Of a stretch of 64,000 nt of DNA, positions 1-11,566 are shown piece by piece; positions within the stretch are counted from its first letter, which is position 1, and the number at the start of each line of letters is the position of its first letter. The DNA is from Calamus simplicifolius (lineage: Eukaryota; Streptophyta; Magnoliopsida; Arecales; Arecaceae), in contig UESW01003900.1 of assembly GCA_900491605.1 (NCBI GenBank), positions 128,528-192,527 of the forward strand, given 5' to 3'. The translations under genes and the position numbers were made by a program. The notes below the pieces were generated by a model. It worked only from the letters and a program-made list of their open reading frames with translations. It was not told where the DNA came from and did no database searches.

Positions 1-388
1 CTCTTCAAATTGGCCTTGACTTTTGTCAAAGTCAATCTTACTCTTTAGGTCAACCTTTAGTCTTTGGGTTAGCCTTAACTTTGGTTATATCAAACATAAC
101 TCTTTAAGTCAACTAATTTAGCTTATCAATTAGCTCTTCAAGTTAACCAACTTAGCTAATCAACTGTAGTTCTTTGGATTAACCATCTTAGCTCATCAAC
201 CATAGTTCTTTGGGTCAACTAATTAGGTTATTGACTATAACTCTTTAGGTCAACCGATTTAAATCATTATCTATAACTATTCAAGTCATTTGATTATGAT
301 TATCAGTCATACCTCTTCAAGTTTGTTGATTTATATTATTGGTCATAGCTCTTTAGGTTGGTTGATTTAAATTATTGGTCATAGCTCT
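1..388. repeat. Degenerate ~36-bp tandem repeat (CTCTTYARGT family)
   Basis: About ten imperfect units of roughly 36 bp. Each begins with CTCTTTAGGTC or CTCTTCAAGTT and continues with a GATTTA..TCATAG-like tail. The same family recurs at about 6920-7240. No coding frame was seen. Arrays of this sort are common in the 3' untranslated or LTR parts of gypsy elements, so a retroelement origin is likely but not shown here. Confidence 0.6.
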
Positions 389-479
389 TCAAATCTCTTG
401 GATATCTGATGTTATATGCTTGTTAAATTCTTAACTTTTGCCAATAGATATTAATTTGATTTGGAGGAATCTTTTGGAT

Positions 480-1310
480 ATTATATGCTTGTTCAGCTTA
501 AGAAAGTGTGGGAATTCTTTAACTTATTTTTAAATCTATTAAAAGACAGTTTGTGACTAGTGGCAATTATTCTTACATGACCTAGAGTATTATGTACTAG
601 AACGGCATTTGTTAATCTGGTGATCTTGTTTTCGATAATTTAACAATACAAGGTTCATTGTACAAAAATTTTAGGTGCCCATGACTAACTTATTTGATGT
701 AGTACTGGAATTCTAGATCATTATTATATAATATCAAAACTTCATATATTTTATAACCACAATAAAAGTTTACTATTATTTATTATTATAATTTCAAATT
801 AAATTATAATATAATTATTAAAATATAAAATCATTATATTATATTATATTATCATAATTATATTATATTATATTATATTATATTATATTATTATATGCTT
901 GTTCAATTCTATCACTGCTTAAGAAAGCGTGGGAATTGTTTAACTTATTTTTAAATTTATTAACAGGCATAGTTTGTAACTCGTAGCAATTATTCTTAAA
1001 TGACTTGGAGTATTATATACTAGAATTGCATTTGTTAATCTGATGAACTTGTTTTCGATAATTTAACAATGCAATGTTTAGTATGCTATGTAAAATTTTT
1101 AGATAACCATGACTAACCTATTTGATGTGCTACCAGAGTTCTAGATCATTATTGTATATATAATATCAAAATCTTCATATATTTTACAACCACAATTATA
1201 ATAGTTTATTATAATATACTATTATAATATGCAAATTATAATATAATTTTTAAAATATAAATCATTATAATATATTATATTATCATTATTATAATATTAT
1301 AATATAATCG
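480..1310. repeat. Tandem pair of ~430-bp AT-rich units
   Basis: Two neighbouring diverged copies, about 480-890 and 893-1310, share the succession TATATGCTTGTTCA, AAGAAAGYGTGGGAATT, GGCAATTATTCTTA, CATTTGTTAATCTG and TTCGATAATTTAACAAT. The same block recurs, more diverged, near 15535-15830 and 19985-20297. A short ATATT microsatellite lies between the copies (about 835-890). No ORF of note; function unknown. Confidence 0.65.
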
Positions 1311-1369
1311 TATGATCAATATTTAATTATATTACATTAATATGAAAATAATACTATTTACCTTTTCTA

Positions 1370-1740
1370 AGTTTATATTATTAAATTTAAATTTTAAAAA
1401 TATTATTTTTAACTTGAAATTAAAGATAAGATAAATTTTTAAATCCATGTGGTTCCAAAAAAAAACCTTAGCTTGTTATAATATACTAGATATTTTTTGG
1501 ATCCATAGAGTATAGAAGGAGAAAGAATTTATCGCCTGATCCCTCCAAAGGTGAATGCAATGATATGGAGTAGCGTATATTTGATATCGCTACAAAAACC
1601 AAACATTTATGATGGGTTTATGGCTTGGTGGGAATGGTTTTATGGCTTGGATTGGGTGAAACAAACTATAGAGACTAATTTTGCCCAAGGTCGGAAATAT
1701 AAATTCTTTAGAGAAAATGAAGATGTGATCTGATTTGCCA
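1370..1740. repeat. Low-copy block paralogous to 27115-27480
   Basis: This block and 27115-27480 share long runs, including AAATTAAAGATAAGATAAAT, ATTTATCGYCTGATCCCTCC and GGATTGGGTGAAACAAAC. A 60-codon frame (1551-1733) is open here but is broken in the second copy, so there is little support for a protein. In the second copy the block is separated from its upstream neighbour by gypsy element E1. This looks like a relic of a duplicated host region. Confidence 0.55.
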
Positions 1741-1760
1741 AATGGAATTAATCATATTAT

Positions 1761-1959
1761 ATGATATTGATTTGATTTGGAGGAATCTCTTGGATATCTA
1801 ATGTTATATGCTTATTAAATTCTTAACTTTTCTTATAGATATTGATTTAATTTGGTAGAATCTCTTGGACATCTGATGTTATATGCTTGTTAAATTCTTA
1901 AAGATATTGATTTGATTTGGTGGAATCTCTTGGATATCTGATGTTACATACTTGTTCAA
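1761..1959. repeat. Tandem GATATTGATTTGATTTGG units
   Basis: Three short units of about 60-95 bp repeat GATATTGATTTGATTTGG, AATCTCTTGGATATCTGATG and TATGCTTGTTAAATTC. The same motif occurs at about 409-480, 15535-15600 and 19990-20200. The last unit is cut at CTTGTTCAA by the start of the LTR at 1960. Confidence 0.55.
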
Positions 1960-2970
1960 TGATAAGTCTATTTATTATCCCAATTTAACTATTAAAATAA
2001 ATATTAATTACTTTAAATTTATTAAGAATTGATACTTTTTATGGATGTTTGTAGAGCCTATAGATGGAAAGAGCTTGATTTTTGAAGTCCAACGATACAG
2101 ACGACACTCAAATCAGGATTCAGTTTGCTAGAAAAGGAACAAAGGGATGATTAGCATGATTTCTGGTGCAAACTAAGGTAAATGATGTTAAATGGATGGC
2201 TAAAAAATTTTCTCACAATATCTGAACAATCTTGAGCGCCCGATTGACTAACTTTGACTAGGAGGAAACCCTAGATGAGCTCTATAATAATTGGGGAGAG
2301 GAGTTTCTACAAAGCTCTTTTTATTCTTTTATTTAGATTATTGTATTTAGGCCTGAGAGAGAAAAATTATGGAGAAAATGCTGGTGGCAGCAATGCGTGG
2401 CTAGATGAAGAAGCCTGTAATCAGATTTTATCTTTCTTTTTCTTCTTAATTTCTATGCAATAAAAATTATGCTCTTCTTTATTATATCTTTTGAGTTATT
2501 TTTCTGATCGAGGTTTTGATTTGGCATACACGGCCTGTACCCTCTATCAACGTACCGTAATCTCAGGATACAGTACATGCCTAAGAGAGATAGATCGCAG
2601 TATGATATATTAGACCAATAACTTTGCAATTATTAGATAGTTTATACTCTAAGTGGATGTTGATAAGAGATAAATTATTCTAATTTTAAATTTATAAAAA
2701 TTATTATTATTGCAACATTAAAAAAAAAAAGATAAAACTTGTTTGCATAATGGATTCATATTCCTGAGTTGCTTCTCCTACTATTTTAATTTCTTTAATT
2801 AATTAGTTGTTATCTTTTAATAACAGCTATTCTTAATATAATCCTCTATATATAATTTTTTTTCTTTTTTCATGAAATAATTACCTTGATCCCTGAGGAT
2901 ACAATCCTGATTTACCACTACCTATAGTAGTAAGTAGGTTTTATTTTTGATCGCCAACGACAACGATCAA

Positions 2971-2996
2971 ATTTTGACATCGTTACCGAGGATCCA
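2971..2996 (+). promoter_or_regulatory. Primer-binding-site-like sequence
   Basis: Directly after the LTR end comes TTTTGACATCGTTACCGAGG, a decayed form of the TTTGGCGCCGTTGCCGGGGA found at this position in Athila elements. Tract position and similarity support the call; the tRNA was not verified. Confidence 0.5.
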
Positions 2997-4269
2997 GGCA
3001 TGATTAGTTAACAAAAAAAATTAAAAAAATAAAAAAATTATTACAAATTTTCTCTTAATTTAATTCTTAATTTTAATTTTTTTTATTGTTTCATTATTAT
3101 TCATGCTTCTATATAAAAGAAAAGAGTAACAAAAAATTTCTTTTTTGTTGAATAGTTATTGCTCTCTTTAGTTTATTACTTTTTTTTAGTTACCTTAATT
3201 ATTGATTTTCTTATTTTCTTTTTAACATAAAAAAAATTTACTTTCCTTCTTGTCAAAAATTCACTTTTAACCTAATTAACTTTTTCTTTTAATTAACTTA
3301 CCTTAAAGAACCTAAAAGAAAACCCTAAGATACTTTCCATAAAATATAATTAATTTTAAAAAATAAATAAAAATAATAATAATAAATAAAAATAAAATAT
3401 AATAAAAAAATATTTTATTTCTATGCTTAGATTGACTTAGGTAAATTTATTTTCTACGAAACTTAAAATTTTTTCATTGACATCTCATAATTTATTAGAA
3501 AATTAGAAACTTAATCACAAAAATCTTTTAAAAAAGTAATTAGATTAATTTTATTTGATAATTTCAAGAGCTGGACATCTACTTGTTGCACACTATTTTT
3601 ATAATTAACTTTTAGGGAACAAACCCTTAATCAAGATAAGGTGGGGAGTTAATCATCCTTTCTTGGTCCCCAAACCACATCCTTCATTTTGCATTAATTC
3701 AAGCCTTTAACTCTAAAATTAACTAGATGTCAGCCCCTAAGAAACTCGAGCTCAATAGGACAAGACACCCGAAAGAGTTGGACTAGGTCAGGACTGACTG
3801 CTTAACTGGTGTCTAGAAAAGGAAAGGAAAGTGATTACTTAATTGGTTCCGTTTGCTTACCTAATAAGCGACGAGGGGACTCCCACTGACCTTACCCTTA
3901 ACTGGCTAGTTGATCAGTTAATTTTTAACTTGAAGGGCTCCAAGGCAGTCTTGAAAGTTAGGAGCTCTCTAGATCTAAGTTAAACCTAGGGTAGAGAGTC
4001 TAATCTTTGTTAACTTGATTGCTAATAATTATTAATCCCTAACTAAATTATTCTTTATTGCTCTTAGTTCTAGGAATCTTTTAGGATATTTCCTTTAGAA
4101 TCTTCTTCTTTCTCTTCTATTACATTAGTTTTAAAAAAAAAAACTGAATTACTGTTTGCTTTAGAGTGTATTAGTAGGGTATATGCTTGGTCACCGATTG
4201 TTACAACCCAACCTCATACCCTTAAATCCTGAAATAGAGAGAACTTGTAAAGCAAATAGAGCACGCATT

Positions 4270-5735
4270 ATGGATCTTAATTAAGAAAATAATCCACCAC
4301 ATCAATTGAAAGAGTACTTCGTCCCTTTACAATATACATATTCATCATGCATACAAGTACCCCAAGTAGAGGCTGTCCAATATGAAATTAAGTTCAGTGT
4401 AATCCAAATGTTACTAGCTTTCCATGGATTTACAAATGAAGATCCCTATAAACACTTAGATGAATTCTTAAAAATTTGCTCAACTGTCAAGATTCAAAAT
4501 TTCTTCAATGAGGCACTTAGGCTAAAGTTATTCCCTTTCTCCCTAAAAGATAGAGCCAAGTATTGGTTAAATTCACTAGAAACTATAATTTCAACTTGGA
4601 ACCAATTTAGAGGAAATTTCTTAAGAAATACTTTCCTATAGAAAAAACGAATCAAGTCAGAAAAGCCATAACCAGTTTTTTTCAGTTAGAAAGAGAAATG
4701 TTTCATGAAACGTGGGAGAGATTAAAAGAATTAACTAGAAAATATCTGCACCATGCAATACCTAAATGGCAGTTAATTCAATGTTTTTATGATGGATTGT
4801 TAGAAAGGCATTGACATATGATGGATGCCTCATGTGGAGAAACATTTATGCTAAAAAGTAAACATGAGACATTGCAGCTTCTTGAAACTCTAAGTAAAAA
4901 ATTCTGGTACCACGTGTTTGCTACCCGTAGAGATCCTCCCACAGAACCTAAGAGAGGTGAAATATACAGCATAGGTCAGTCTATAGACATCTATATCAAA
5001 ATTGATGAACTATCCCAAAAACTTGATCGAATTCTACAAGTTAGAAACATATTTTCCCATCTACTCAATTACATGAGGTTTGTATAATCTATTTGAGTCT
5101 GACCCATTCTATAGGTGAATATCCAGCCGCATACCAATTTTCTGAGCTTATTCAGGAACAAGCCCAAACCCGAATGGCTCCTAGACCAGAAAATGGTCCA
5201 TATTCGAATACTTACAATCCTACCTAGCAAAATTATCCAATTTTTTTATGGAAACCCCAACCTATCATCAGTCCAACATCAATTATGCCTAACCATCAGG
5301 AGACCCAATTCAGAAGTATATCGTATTCTCAATATGCAAGTGCTCCTTAACCTCCACCAAATAATCATGATCCTACTTTCGAAGAGAAGGTGTTACAAGC
5401 ATTGAAAGGGCTAGAAATGAATACTCAACTCCTTCACTCATACAAACAATCCATTGTAAAACTAAAAACTCAGATAGGATAACTAGCCACAACATTCAAT
5501 GGAAGAGAATTGGATAAGCTACCAAGTCAGCCCAAAGCTAACCCTAGGAACCTAAACATCCAAGGATCCAAACAAGGAGCCCAGATTAACCAATTAAGTA
5601 TCATTCATACATTAAGATCTGGAAAACAAATAGATAATCAGGTGGATACATATGAAGAAGAAGAATTAGATGTCCCACCACTTGAACAGCTTATTGAATT
5701 GGGGTTTCCAAATTTTTTAGCATGGGCGCTTGCAC
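4270..5735 (+). pseudogene. Athila-type gag (capsid domain), frameshifted
   Basis: The product would be the retrotransposon capsid protein. The sequence reads through a gag core in pieces: 4306-4641 holds VEAVQYEIKFSVIQML, DPYKHLDEFLKICSTVKIQN and LRLKLFPFSLKDRAKYWLNS. The next frame (about 4640-4815) continues with FFQLEREMFHETWERL and WQLIQCFYDG, and 4818-5087 continues with MMDASCGETFMLKSK. The order matches the retrotransposon gag family in Athila elements. The reading frame is broken by stops and shifts near 4640, 4815, 5087 and 5405. The C-terminal part (5510-5755) is lysine- and proline-rich linker. Non-functional, and no protease follows. Confidence 0.75.
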
Positions 5736-5917
5736 TGGGGTTTTGTGAAAATTGAAAAAGTTTGAAAAAAAAATGTTGCCATGATGCTTATAAGCTTCGT
5801 TACATTGGTAAACTTCTGACGCTTTCCAAAAGCATCGGCAGCTTTTGGCATTTTTTGATGTTACAAAGTAGCGTTGGGAAAAAAGTATTGCTATACCATA
5901 TTTTTGTTGTAGTGTGA
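5736..5917. mobile_element. CACTA-type terminal fragment, CACTACAACAAAAAT end
   Basis: The segment contains the hairpin motif GCTTTCCAAAAGCATCGGCAG and ends in ATTTTTGTTGTAGTG, the complement of a CACTA terminal repeat. It interrupts the Athila gag-pol junction. A related fragment with the same CCGATGCTTTAAAGCATCGG palindromes lies at 28950-29191. Only one end is recognisable. Confidence 0.5.
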
Positions 5918-6919
5918 GTTCAATCAATGAAGAATATTCCCTTAATATATATCGGTTGATACCTTTTCGAACTAGTTTTAAGCTTTCTTAGTAAGTAGAG
6001 TGCTAATCAAAGTTTGCTAGGTCGATGATTCCTAAAAAGAAAATCTTTCTTAATAAAGCTCTCTTCTTTCGTATAGATGTCTATGTGATACTAATCACCT
6101 TGTAATGACCTCCGATTCTATCATATATCGCCATAAGATAAGCAAGCCAAATTAGACCATACTACCTGCCATCCATTTTTGAAGGTTGAGCTTTAGTTCG
6201 TACTCAAGTCATAAAAGTAGCTAAGACCTTTGTTTAACTGTTCTATCTCGGGGCCATTTGTCTCTTCTCTAATGATCCAGTAATCTCATGAAGATTATCT
6301 TCAAATTGAGCTCAATGAGTAATAGACATAGGCTAATTTGATAATCTTAGACTGTCAGCTTAGGTCGAGCTCAACGATTCATGAGCGATGGTCAATCTTG
6401 AAGCTTCATCGATATCGTGTTGGCTAACTTTTATGTCAAATCTGCATCTTGAAAAAATTATTCATCGATCTTAAATTAGCTTGGAGAATTATTGAAGGTG
6501 ACTCCTTCTAATGCCAAAACTCTTAAGTCAATGCTTAAAGCTTGATGAAGTTCTACCAACCAAAGTCAATGCCAAACTTGAGGAAGCTTTGCTGATTGAG
6601 GTTGATGCTCAGGCTTGAGAAAGCTTTATTAATTAAGGTCGATACCCAGACTTGAAAAAGCTTTGCAAATTAAGGTTAGCTTCGAGAGTAGTTGGAACAC
6701 TTTAAGGATGTTCATGGGAATTATGCCTTATGAGGAGGACATCCCTTTAACTTATGAAGATTTTAGAATACTTTCCAAGGTCTTCGATCGACTTGCTCTT
6801 CATTGATCTAGGCTATTTTGGTAGAATTTTTTGTTGTTGTTTTGCTGCCACCCTTCTACAAGCCTAGACATTGCTAATACTTTTAAGTTAATTTTTAATA
6901 ACTGATCTTGTTCGATAAA
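5918..6919. other. Unassigned, probably retroelement untranslated sequence
   Basis: No coding frame of note. About 6500-6690 holds three or four loose repeats of GACTTGARAAAGCTTTG with AATTAAGGTYG between them. The area leads into the CTCTTTAGGTT array, so it is probably the decayed 3' region of a gypsy element. Confidence 0.35.
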
Positions 6920-7240
6920 AGCCAAAATTAGCTTAAGTTAGCCTTAACTCTTTAGGTTGGCTGATTTTGATAAGATTGGCCCTAATTCTTTAGGTTAGTT
7001 GATTTTAGTTAGGTCGACCATGGCTCTTATGGTTAATTAATTTTTTGATTTTGGATAAATTAACCTCAACTCTTCAAGTTGAGCTTGATTCTTCAAATTA
7101 GTTTTAACTCTTTATGTTGGTCTTGATTTTGATCCGGTTGGCCTTGACTCTTCAAGTTGAGCTTGACTCTTCAGGTTAGCCTTGTTAGGTTGGCCTTGAC
7201 TCTTCGAGTCAACCTTGACTTTGGGCAAGTCGGCCTTCTG
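6920..7240. repeat. Second CTCTTYARGTT degenerate tandem array
   Basis: Units of about 20-45 bp beginning CTCTTTAGGTTGG or CTCTTCAAGTTGA repeat through the stretch, often followed by CCTTGA. It is the same family as 1-388 and abuts the decayed Copia at about 7255. Confidence 0.5.
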
Positions 7241-7254
7241 GTGGAGCTTAAGCC

Positions 7255-10200
7255 TGGCATAGCTCAACCCAAAGGTAAAAAGCCCTTTAATCCAAAATAA
7301 AAGAACTAGAGCACTACCTTCAAAAACAAAGGAAACTACTACTTCTATGGCAAACTGGGATGCCATGCTCTTCAGTGCAAATATAGAAAGAGAATTGACA
7401 ATCCTACAAGGCCAATTTGGTTAAGGCAGATATTATTGCTGTGTTGGTTTTGTAATGGGATCGAATGATTAAGGGTAAACTTTGAGACTACCAGTATATT
7501 TATGATAATAGAAATGCTTTTGCATTCTACATCCTACTAAGCAAAGGTGATCAATAAGTTTTTATGGGTGATTCAAGACCTTCACCTATGATCGACTAAG
7601 AGAAAATTCTCCTTAAACTAACTTTAGGAAAGATCCTTTAACTAAATGATGGGCTGCATGTACAGGATATTTGCTATAACCTAGTTTCTATTTTCTTAAC
7701 AGGAAAGGTTGGAGTTAAGATTTCTTTTTAAGTCTGATAAAATTATTATGACTAAGAATACTTTTTTATTAGGAAAAGTTATTCTAATTAAGTTCTATTT
7801 GTTTTGAATATTCTTGACAACTTAGTTTTAGTTTCCTTACTAGGAAAGATTGGAGTTAAAGTCTTAAACCTAATAAAATTGTTATGACTAAGAATAGTAT
7901 TTTTATTAGAAAAGCTTATTATAATCAAGGTATGTTCGTTTCGAATGTTCTTGAAATCATGAATAATAATAATACAAGTTCTTTTGCTTACTTAATTGAC
8001 TCTTTTGATTTATAGCATGTTAGAATAGGACATGTTAATTATTTATATGTTAATAAAATGAAAAATTAGGTTTATTACATAATGTTTCTTCATTTTACAC
8101 TACTTAATGTGAGACTTGTGTGGAAACCAAAACTCCTAAAAAAAGTTGTAAATCTATTGAAAGAAAAAACTAAATTGCCATGTTTATTCCATACATATTT
8201 AGGAGGCTTAAAACATACTATAACATGAGGCATTAAACATTTATATCCCATCTTTATAGTAATTATTATAAATTTACTAAATTATATTTACTTAGGTCAA
8301 AAGAGGAGGCTTTTAAAAAAATTTCAGCAATATATAGCTAAAGTAGAAAATAAATATAATAAAAGAATTAAAAGACTTAAGTCGGATAGAGAAGGAGAAT
8401 ATGAATATACTCCTTTTAAAAGTTCTATGAAGAAAGAAAAATAATACATAAAGTTACTCCTCCATACTCACCTAAGTTTAATGTAGTAGTTGGATGAAGA
8501 AATAAAACCTTAAAAGAGATGATAAATGCACTTTTAATTGGTTTAATAGAACACTTAAACTTATGGATGGAAGTAATTCTTTCAACTTATCATATTCAGA
8601 ATAGAATTTCTTATAACAAAACTGACAAGACGCTATATGAGTTGTGGGAAGGTCATGCATCTAACCTAAAATACTTAAAATTGTGAGAATCTTTAGAAAA
8701 AGTATTGCTACCTTAACCTAAAATGAGAAACTTAGATCATAAAACTTTTGATTGTGCTTTGATTGGCTATGCACAAGACAGTGTTGTGTAGTTTTTAGTT
8801 TTAAGAAGTAAAAATAGAAATACGGAACTAAACACTATAGTAGAGTCTAAAAATGTAGAATTATTTGAAAACATTTTTTCTCTTTAAAATCAATGTAGAG
8901 AAATTTGTCACTATCTCAAAATGAACATAAGGAAGAGACTAGTGAAGAACATGAAGTAGAATTAAGAAAGAGTAAGAGAGTTAGGAAAGAGACAAGTTTT
9001 GGGATTGATTTTTATATGTTTTTAATTGATAATAACCCTTCAACTTATGAAGAAGTTGTAACTTCACTTGATGCACCATTCTAGATAGAGGCAATCAATA
9101 GTGAGATTAAGTCTATTTTATTCAATCAAACTTGGATATTAATTGACTTACCTCTTGGTGCCCAAAAATCATATGTAAATGGATTTTTAAAAGAAAACTA
9201 AAACCAAATGATTCAATTGATAAATTTAAAACTAGATTAATGGCTAAAGGAAATACGCAAAAGAAAGTGTTGATTATTTTGACACCCTTTGCTCCTGCCA
9301 CTAGAATTACATTCATTAGATTCTTAATTACATTAGCATCCATTTATAAATTTGTAATTCATTAAATGGATGTAAGGATTGCATTTTTTAATGGAAACTT
9401 AGAAAAGAAATTTATATGGTTTAACTTGCAGGGTATATGGTTCCAAGAAATGAACATAATGTTTGTAAGTTGGTCAAGTCTTTGTAATGATTAAAATAAG
9501 TACCTAAATCATGGCATAAAAGATTGATAAAGTTCTGCTTACTGATGGATTTGTGATAAATGATCCTAATAAATGTATTGTATTAAGATTGTTGATCATG
9601 CTTTAGTGATTATTTGTTTATATGCACATGATATTGTTATCATGAGTAGCAATTTAGAAATTGTTGATTGACTAAAAAGTTTTTATCATCCAAAATCTGA
9701 TATGAAAGACATGGGGGAGGGTAATGTGATCTTAGATATTAAAATATTTAGGACACCAAATATATCATATTGTCATAAGAGCACTATATTGTAAGCATGA
9801 CTCTACTTCTTATAATGCTAATTTATAATTTAAAAACTAGAAGATATTGTCTCATAACATGATTATGCCCTAGTTATTAATCATCTTATATACTTGATAA
9901 ACTATATCCGGCCTAATATTGCTTATGTAGTGGGCAGATTGAATAGATATATTCAAAGTCCTAATAAGGATCACTGGATTACCATTTATAGAGTACTTCG
10001 GTACTTAAGAGGGACCATTGATTATGATTTAATATATAGTAGATTTTTTATTGTATTGAAGAGGTATAGCAATGCCAACTGAATCTCAAATTCAGCTAAG
10101 ATAGTGATTATATTTTTACTGGTGAAAGTGCTGTTTTTGGGAAATCATCCAAACAAATTTGCACTGTTCGGTCCAATTTGGAATCCAAGTTTTCTGCCTT

Positions 10201-10374
10201 AGAAAATGAAAATTTTAAGGCTGAGTGGCTTAGAAATCTCTTAGCAGATATCCCTTTGTGCTTAAGACTAATTCCTTTTATGCTTATGCACTATGATAAC
10301 CAAGCAGCAACTATCAATGCTAAAAATAAAACTTTTAATGATAAAGATAGATACATAAAAGTAGCTGCTAGATA
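7255..10374 (+). pseudogene. Decayed Ty1/copia gag-pol
   Basis: A full-order but heavily mutated Copia polyprotein. A CCHC-like knuckle lies at about 7330-7400 (GKLGCHALQCKYRKR). A protease-proximal region around 7560-8000 contains an internal ~130-bp tandem duplication. The GAG-pre-integrase histidines are near 8020. Integrase includes CALIGYAQDSVV-like residues near 8755. Reverse transcriptase has MDVRIAFFNGNLEK near 9365 and an ICLYAHDIVIMSSN version of the YVDD box near 9615. RNase H spans about 9894-10370 (INYIRPNIAYVVGRLNRYIQ, then HYDNQAATINAKN). Stops and shifts occur throughout. The 3' end stops abruptly at the MITE target site (10375); no LTRs were recognised. Confidence 0.8.
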
Positions 10375-10383
10375 ATAGAGTTA

Positions 10384-10552
10384 GGAAAACTCTTTATGCA
10401 CCGTGTACATCATGCATAGTGATTGGTCTGCGCACATGTATGGCCACGTGTGATGGAAAAAGGATAAAAATATCCTCGACCCATATATGTGCGAACCAAT
10501 CACTGTGTGCGATGCGTGCGTCTTACACCGCACGCAGTACACAGACTTTTCC
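10384..10552. mobile_element. Mutator-type MITE, copy 1 (169 bp)
   Basis: Flanked on both sides by the identical 9-bp duplication ATAGAGTTA (10375-10383 and 10553-10561), the size made by Mutator-like transposases. Ends are GGAAAACTCTTTATGCACC and, on the other strand, GGAAAAGTCTGTGTAC. The interior is an imperfect hairpin (GTGATTGGTCTGCGCACAT against ATGTGCGAACCAATCAC). No coding capacity. A relative lies at 18706-18886. Confidence 0.85.
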
Positions 10553-10611
10553 ATAGAGTTATCGATAGCTCGCCCAGCCCATCTAACCCATGACTCACCT
10601 ACACTCACCAG

Positions 10612-11558
10612 TAGAGGTGGGCACTAGGCCGTGCCTAGCATGGCACGGCCCAGGCCTATCAGGCGCATCAAAAATGGGGCCTTGCCTAGCATGGCCCTTT
10701 AATAAACGGGCCATGCCGAGCACAGCCCGTTAAAAAAATTGCTAATCCAGCACGGCATGTTACAGGCCGTGCTTGGTACGGCCCACCACGGGTCATGCCA
10801 GGCACGACCCATCCCCCTGTCTTACAAGCACCAGCCTACTCCTCTCCATCCTTCCACCTCCTCCTCTAAATCGATGGGTCTGAAGAAGCCTTCTTCGAGA
10901 TCCAACGCCCCCTAGGTCGTCGGCGACGACCGCTCGTCTCCTACGCCAATTGCTAGTCCTCCACCGAGAGAAGATTTCCATCGTCCCTCTCGACACCAAC
11001 AGCCTCAAGCATGCCGCCTCCTCCCTCACCACCTCCCCCGCCATCCTCCTCTCCCTCTTCCTCCCCTTCACCCACCGCAGCCCCTGCTCATCCCATCCTC
11101 CTCTGCCGCCCCCTCCTCCTCCACTGTCGTCGCCACTAGAGCCGACGAGTGGCGCCTCGCCATGGTGGAGCTCTCTCGGAAGCTCCTCCATGCCACCCAA
11201 AAGCACGACGAAGCCCGTCTCGAGTCCTCCCGGCTCAAGCGCTCGCTCAATGAGTTGGAGAGCAAGCTTGGCTGGCTCAAGTCCTTGCCATGACCTCCAG
11301 GCCCTTGTGGGTCGGCACAGCCCAGGCCCATGTGGGCCATGCCATGCCTGGCACGGCAGGACCACGCCATCCCAGGCCCATCATGGGTCGTGCCAGGCTT
11401 GGTCTGTGAGCTGGAATTTCTGAGCCTGGCATGGCACGTAGTATTGGGCCATGCTTGGCATGGCCCAATACTGTAGCAGATCGGGCCATGCCAGGCACAG
11501 GCCGGTTCATGCCGAGCCATTCTAGCCCATGGGCAGCACGGCCCAGTACCCAATTCTA
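10612..11558. mobile_element. Non-autonomous hAT element carrying a gene-like ORF (947 bp)
   Basis: Perfect 8-bp target duplication CTCACCAG at 10604-10611 and 11559-11566, the size typical of hAT transposases. Termini are TAGAGGTGGGCAC and, on the other strand, TAGAATTGGGTAC, matching the usual hAT TAGAGGTG start. Both subterminal zones (10620-10810 and 11300-11550) are crowded with GGCCGTGCC/GGCACGGCC-type motifs in both orientations. The interior is GC-rich and coding-like. No transposase is present, so it would need to be mobilised in trans. Confidence 0.88.
10874..11293 (+). pseudogene. Captured gene-like ORF inside the hAT element
   Basis: From ATG 10874 to TGA 11291-11293 one frame is open for 139 codons, apart from a single in-frame TAG at 10913 (codon 14). 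The start reads MGLKKPSSRSNAP. The middle is rich in Pro, His and Leu. The C-terminal third, from about codon 90, is a charged amphipathic stretch (ADEWRLAMVELSRKLLHATQ, then heptad-like KHDEARLESSRLKRSLNELE) that looks like a coiled coil. Codon composition is very GC-rich and unlike the AT-rich surroundings. I do not recognise the family. Other frames are also open because of the base composition; I prefer this one for its plausible coiled coil. The TAG suggests a dead copy. Confidence 0.45.
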
Positions 11559-11566
11559 CTCACCAG

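Larger units (their letters stand above)
1960..5735 (+). mobile_element. Athila-like Ty3/gypsy retrotransposon, 5' part
   Basis: The left end is an LTR of about 1010 bp (1960-2969, starting TGATAAGTC and ending CGATCA). A primer-binding-site-like stretch follows, then an AT-rich leader (about 2990-4270, no gene seen) and a decayed gag. The layout matches the plant Athila lineage, which has long leaders and a primer site resembling TGGCGCCGTTGCCGGGGA. No pol and no second LTR were found: a CACTA scrap replaces the sequence after gag. The preceding bases TTCAA may be a target duplication, but its partner is missing. Confidence 0.6.

Noticed and set aside
1551..1733. 60-codon protein MNAMIWSSVYLIS-
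   Set aside because: The paralogous copy at about 27300-27460 breaks the frame, and no family is recognised.
4306..5755. Host gene of several small proteins
   Set aside because: The frames line up as pieces of one Athila-type gag in order and are separated by frameshifts.
10793..11553. 190- and 161-codon frames on the - strand of the hAT element
   Set aside because: They are GC-rich antisense shadows; the + strand frame from 10874 has a better-formed coiled coil and fewer repeat-derived residues.
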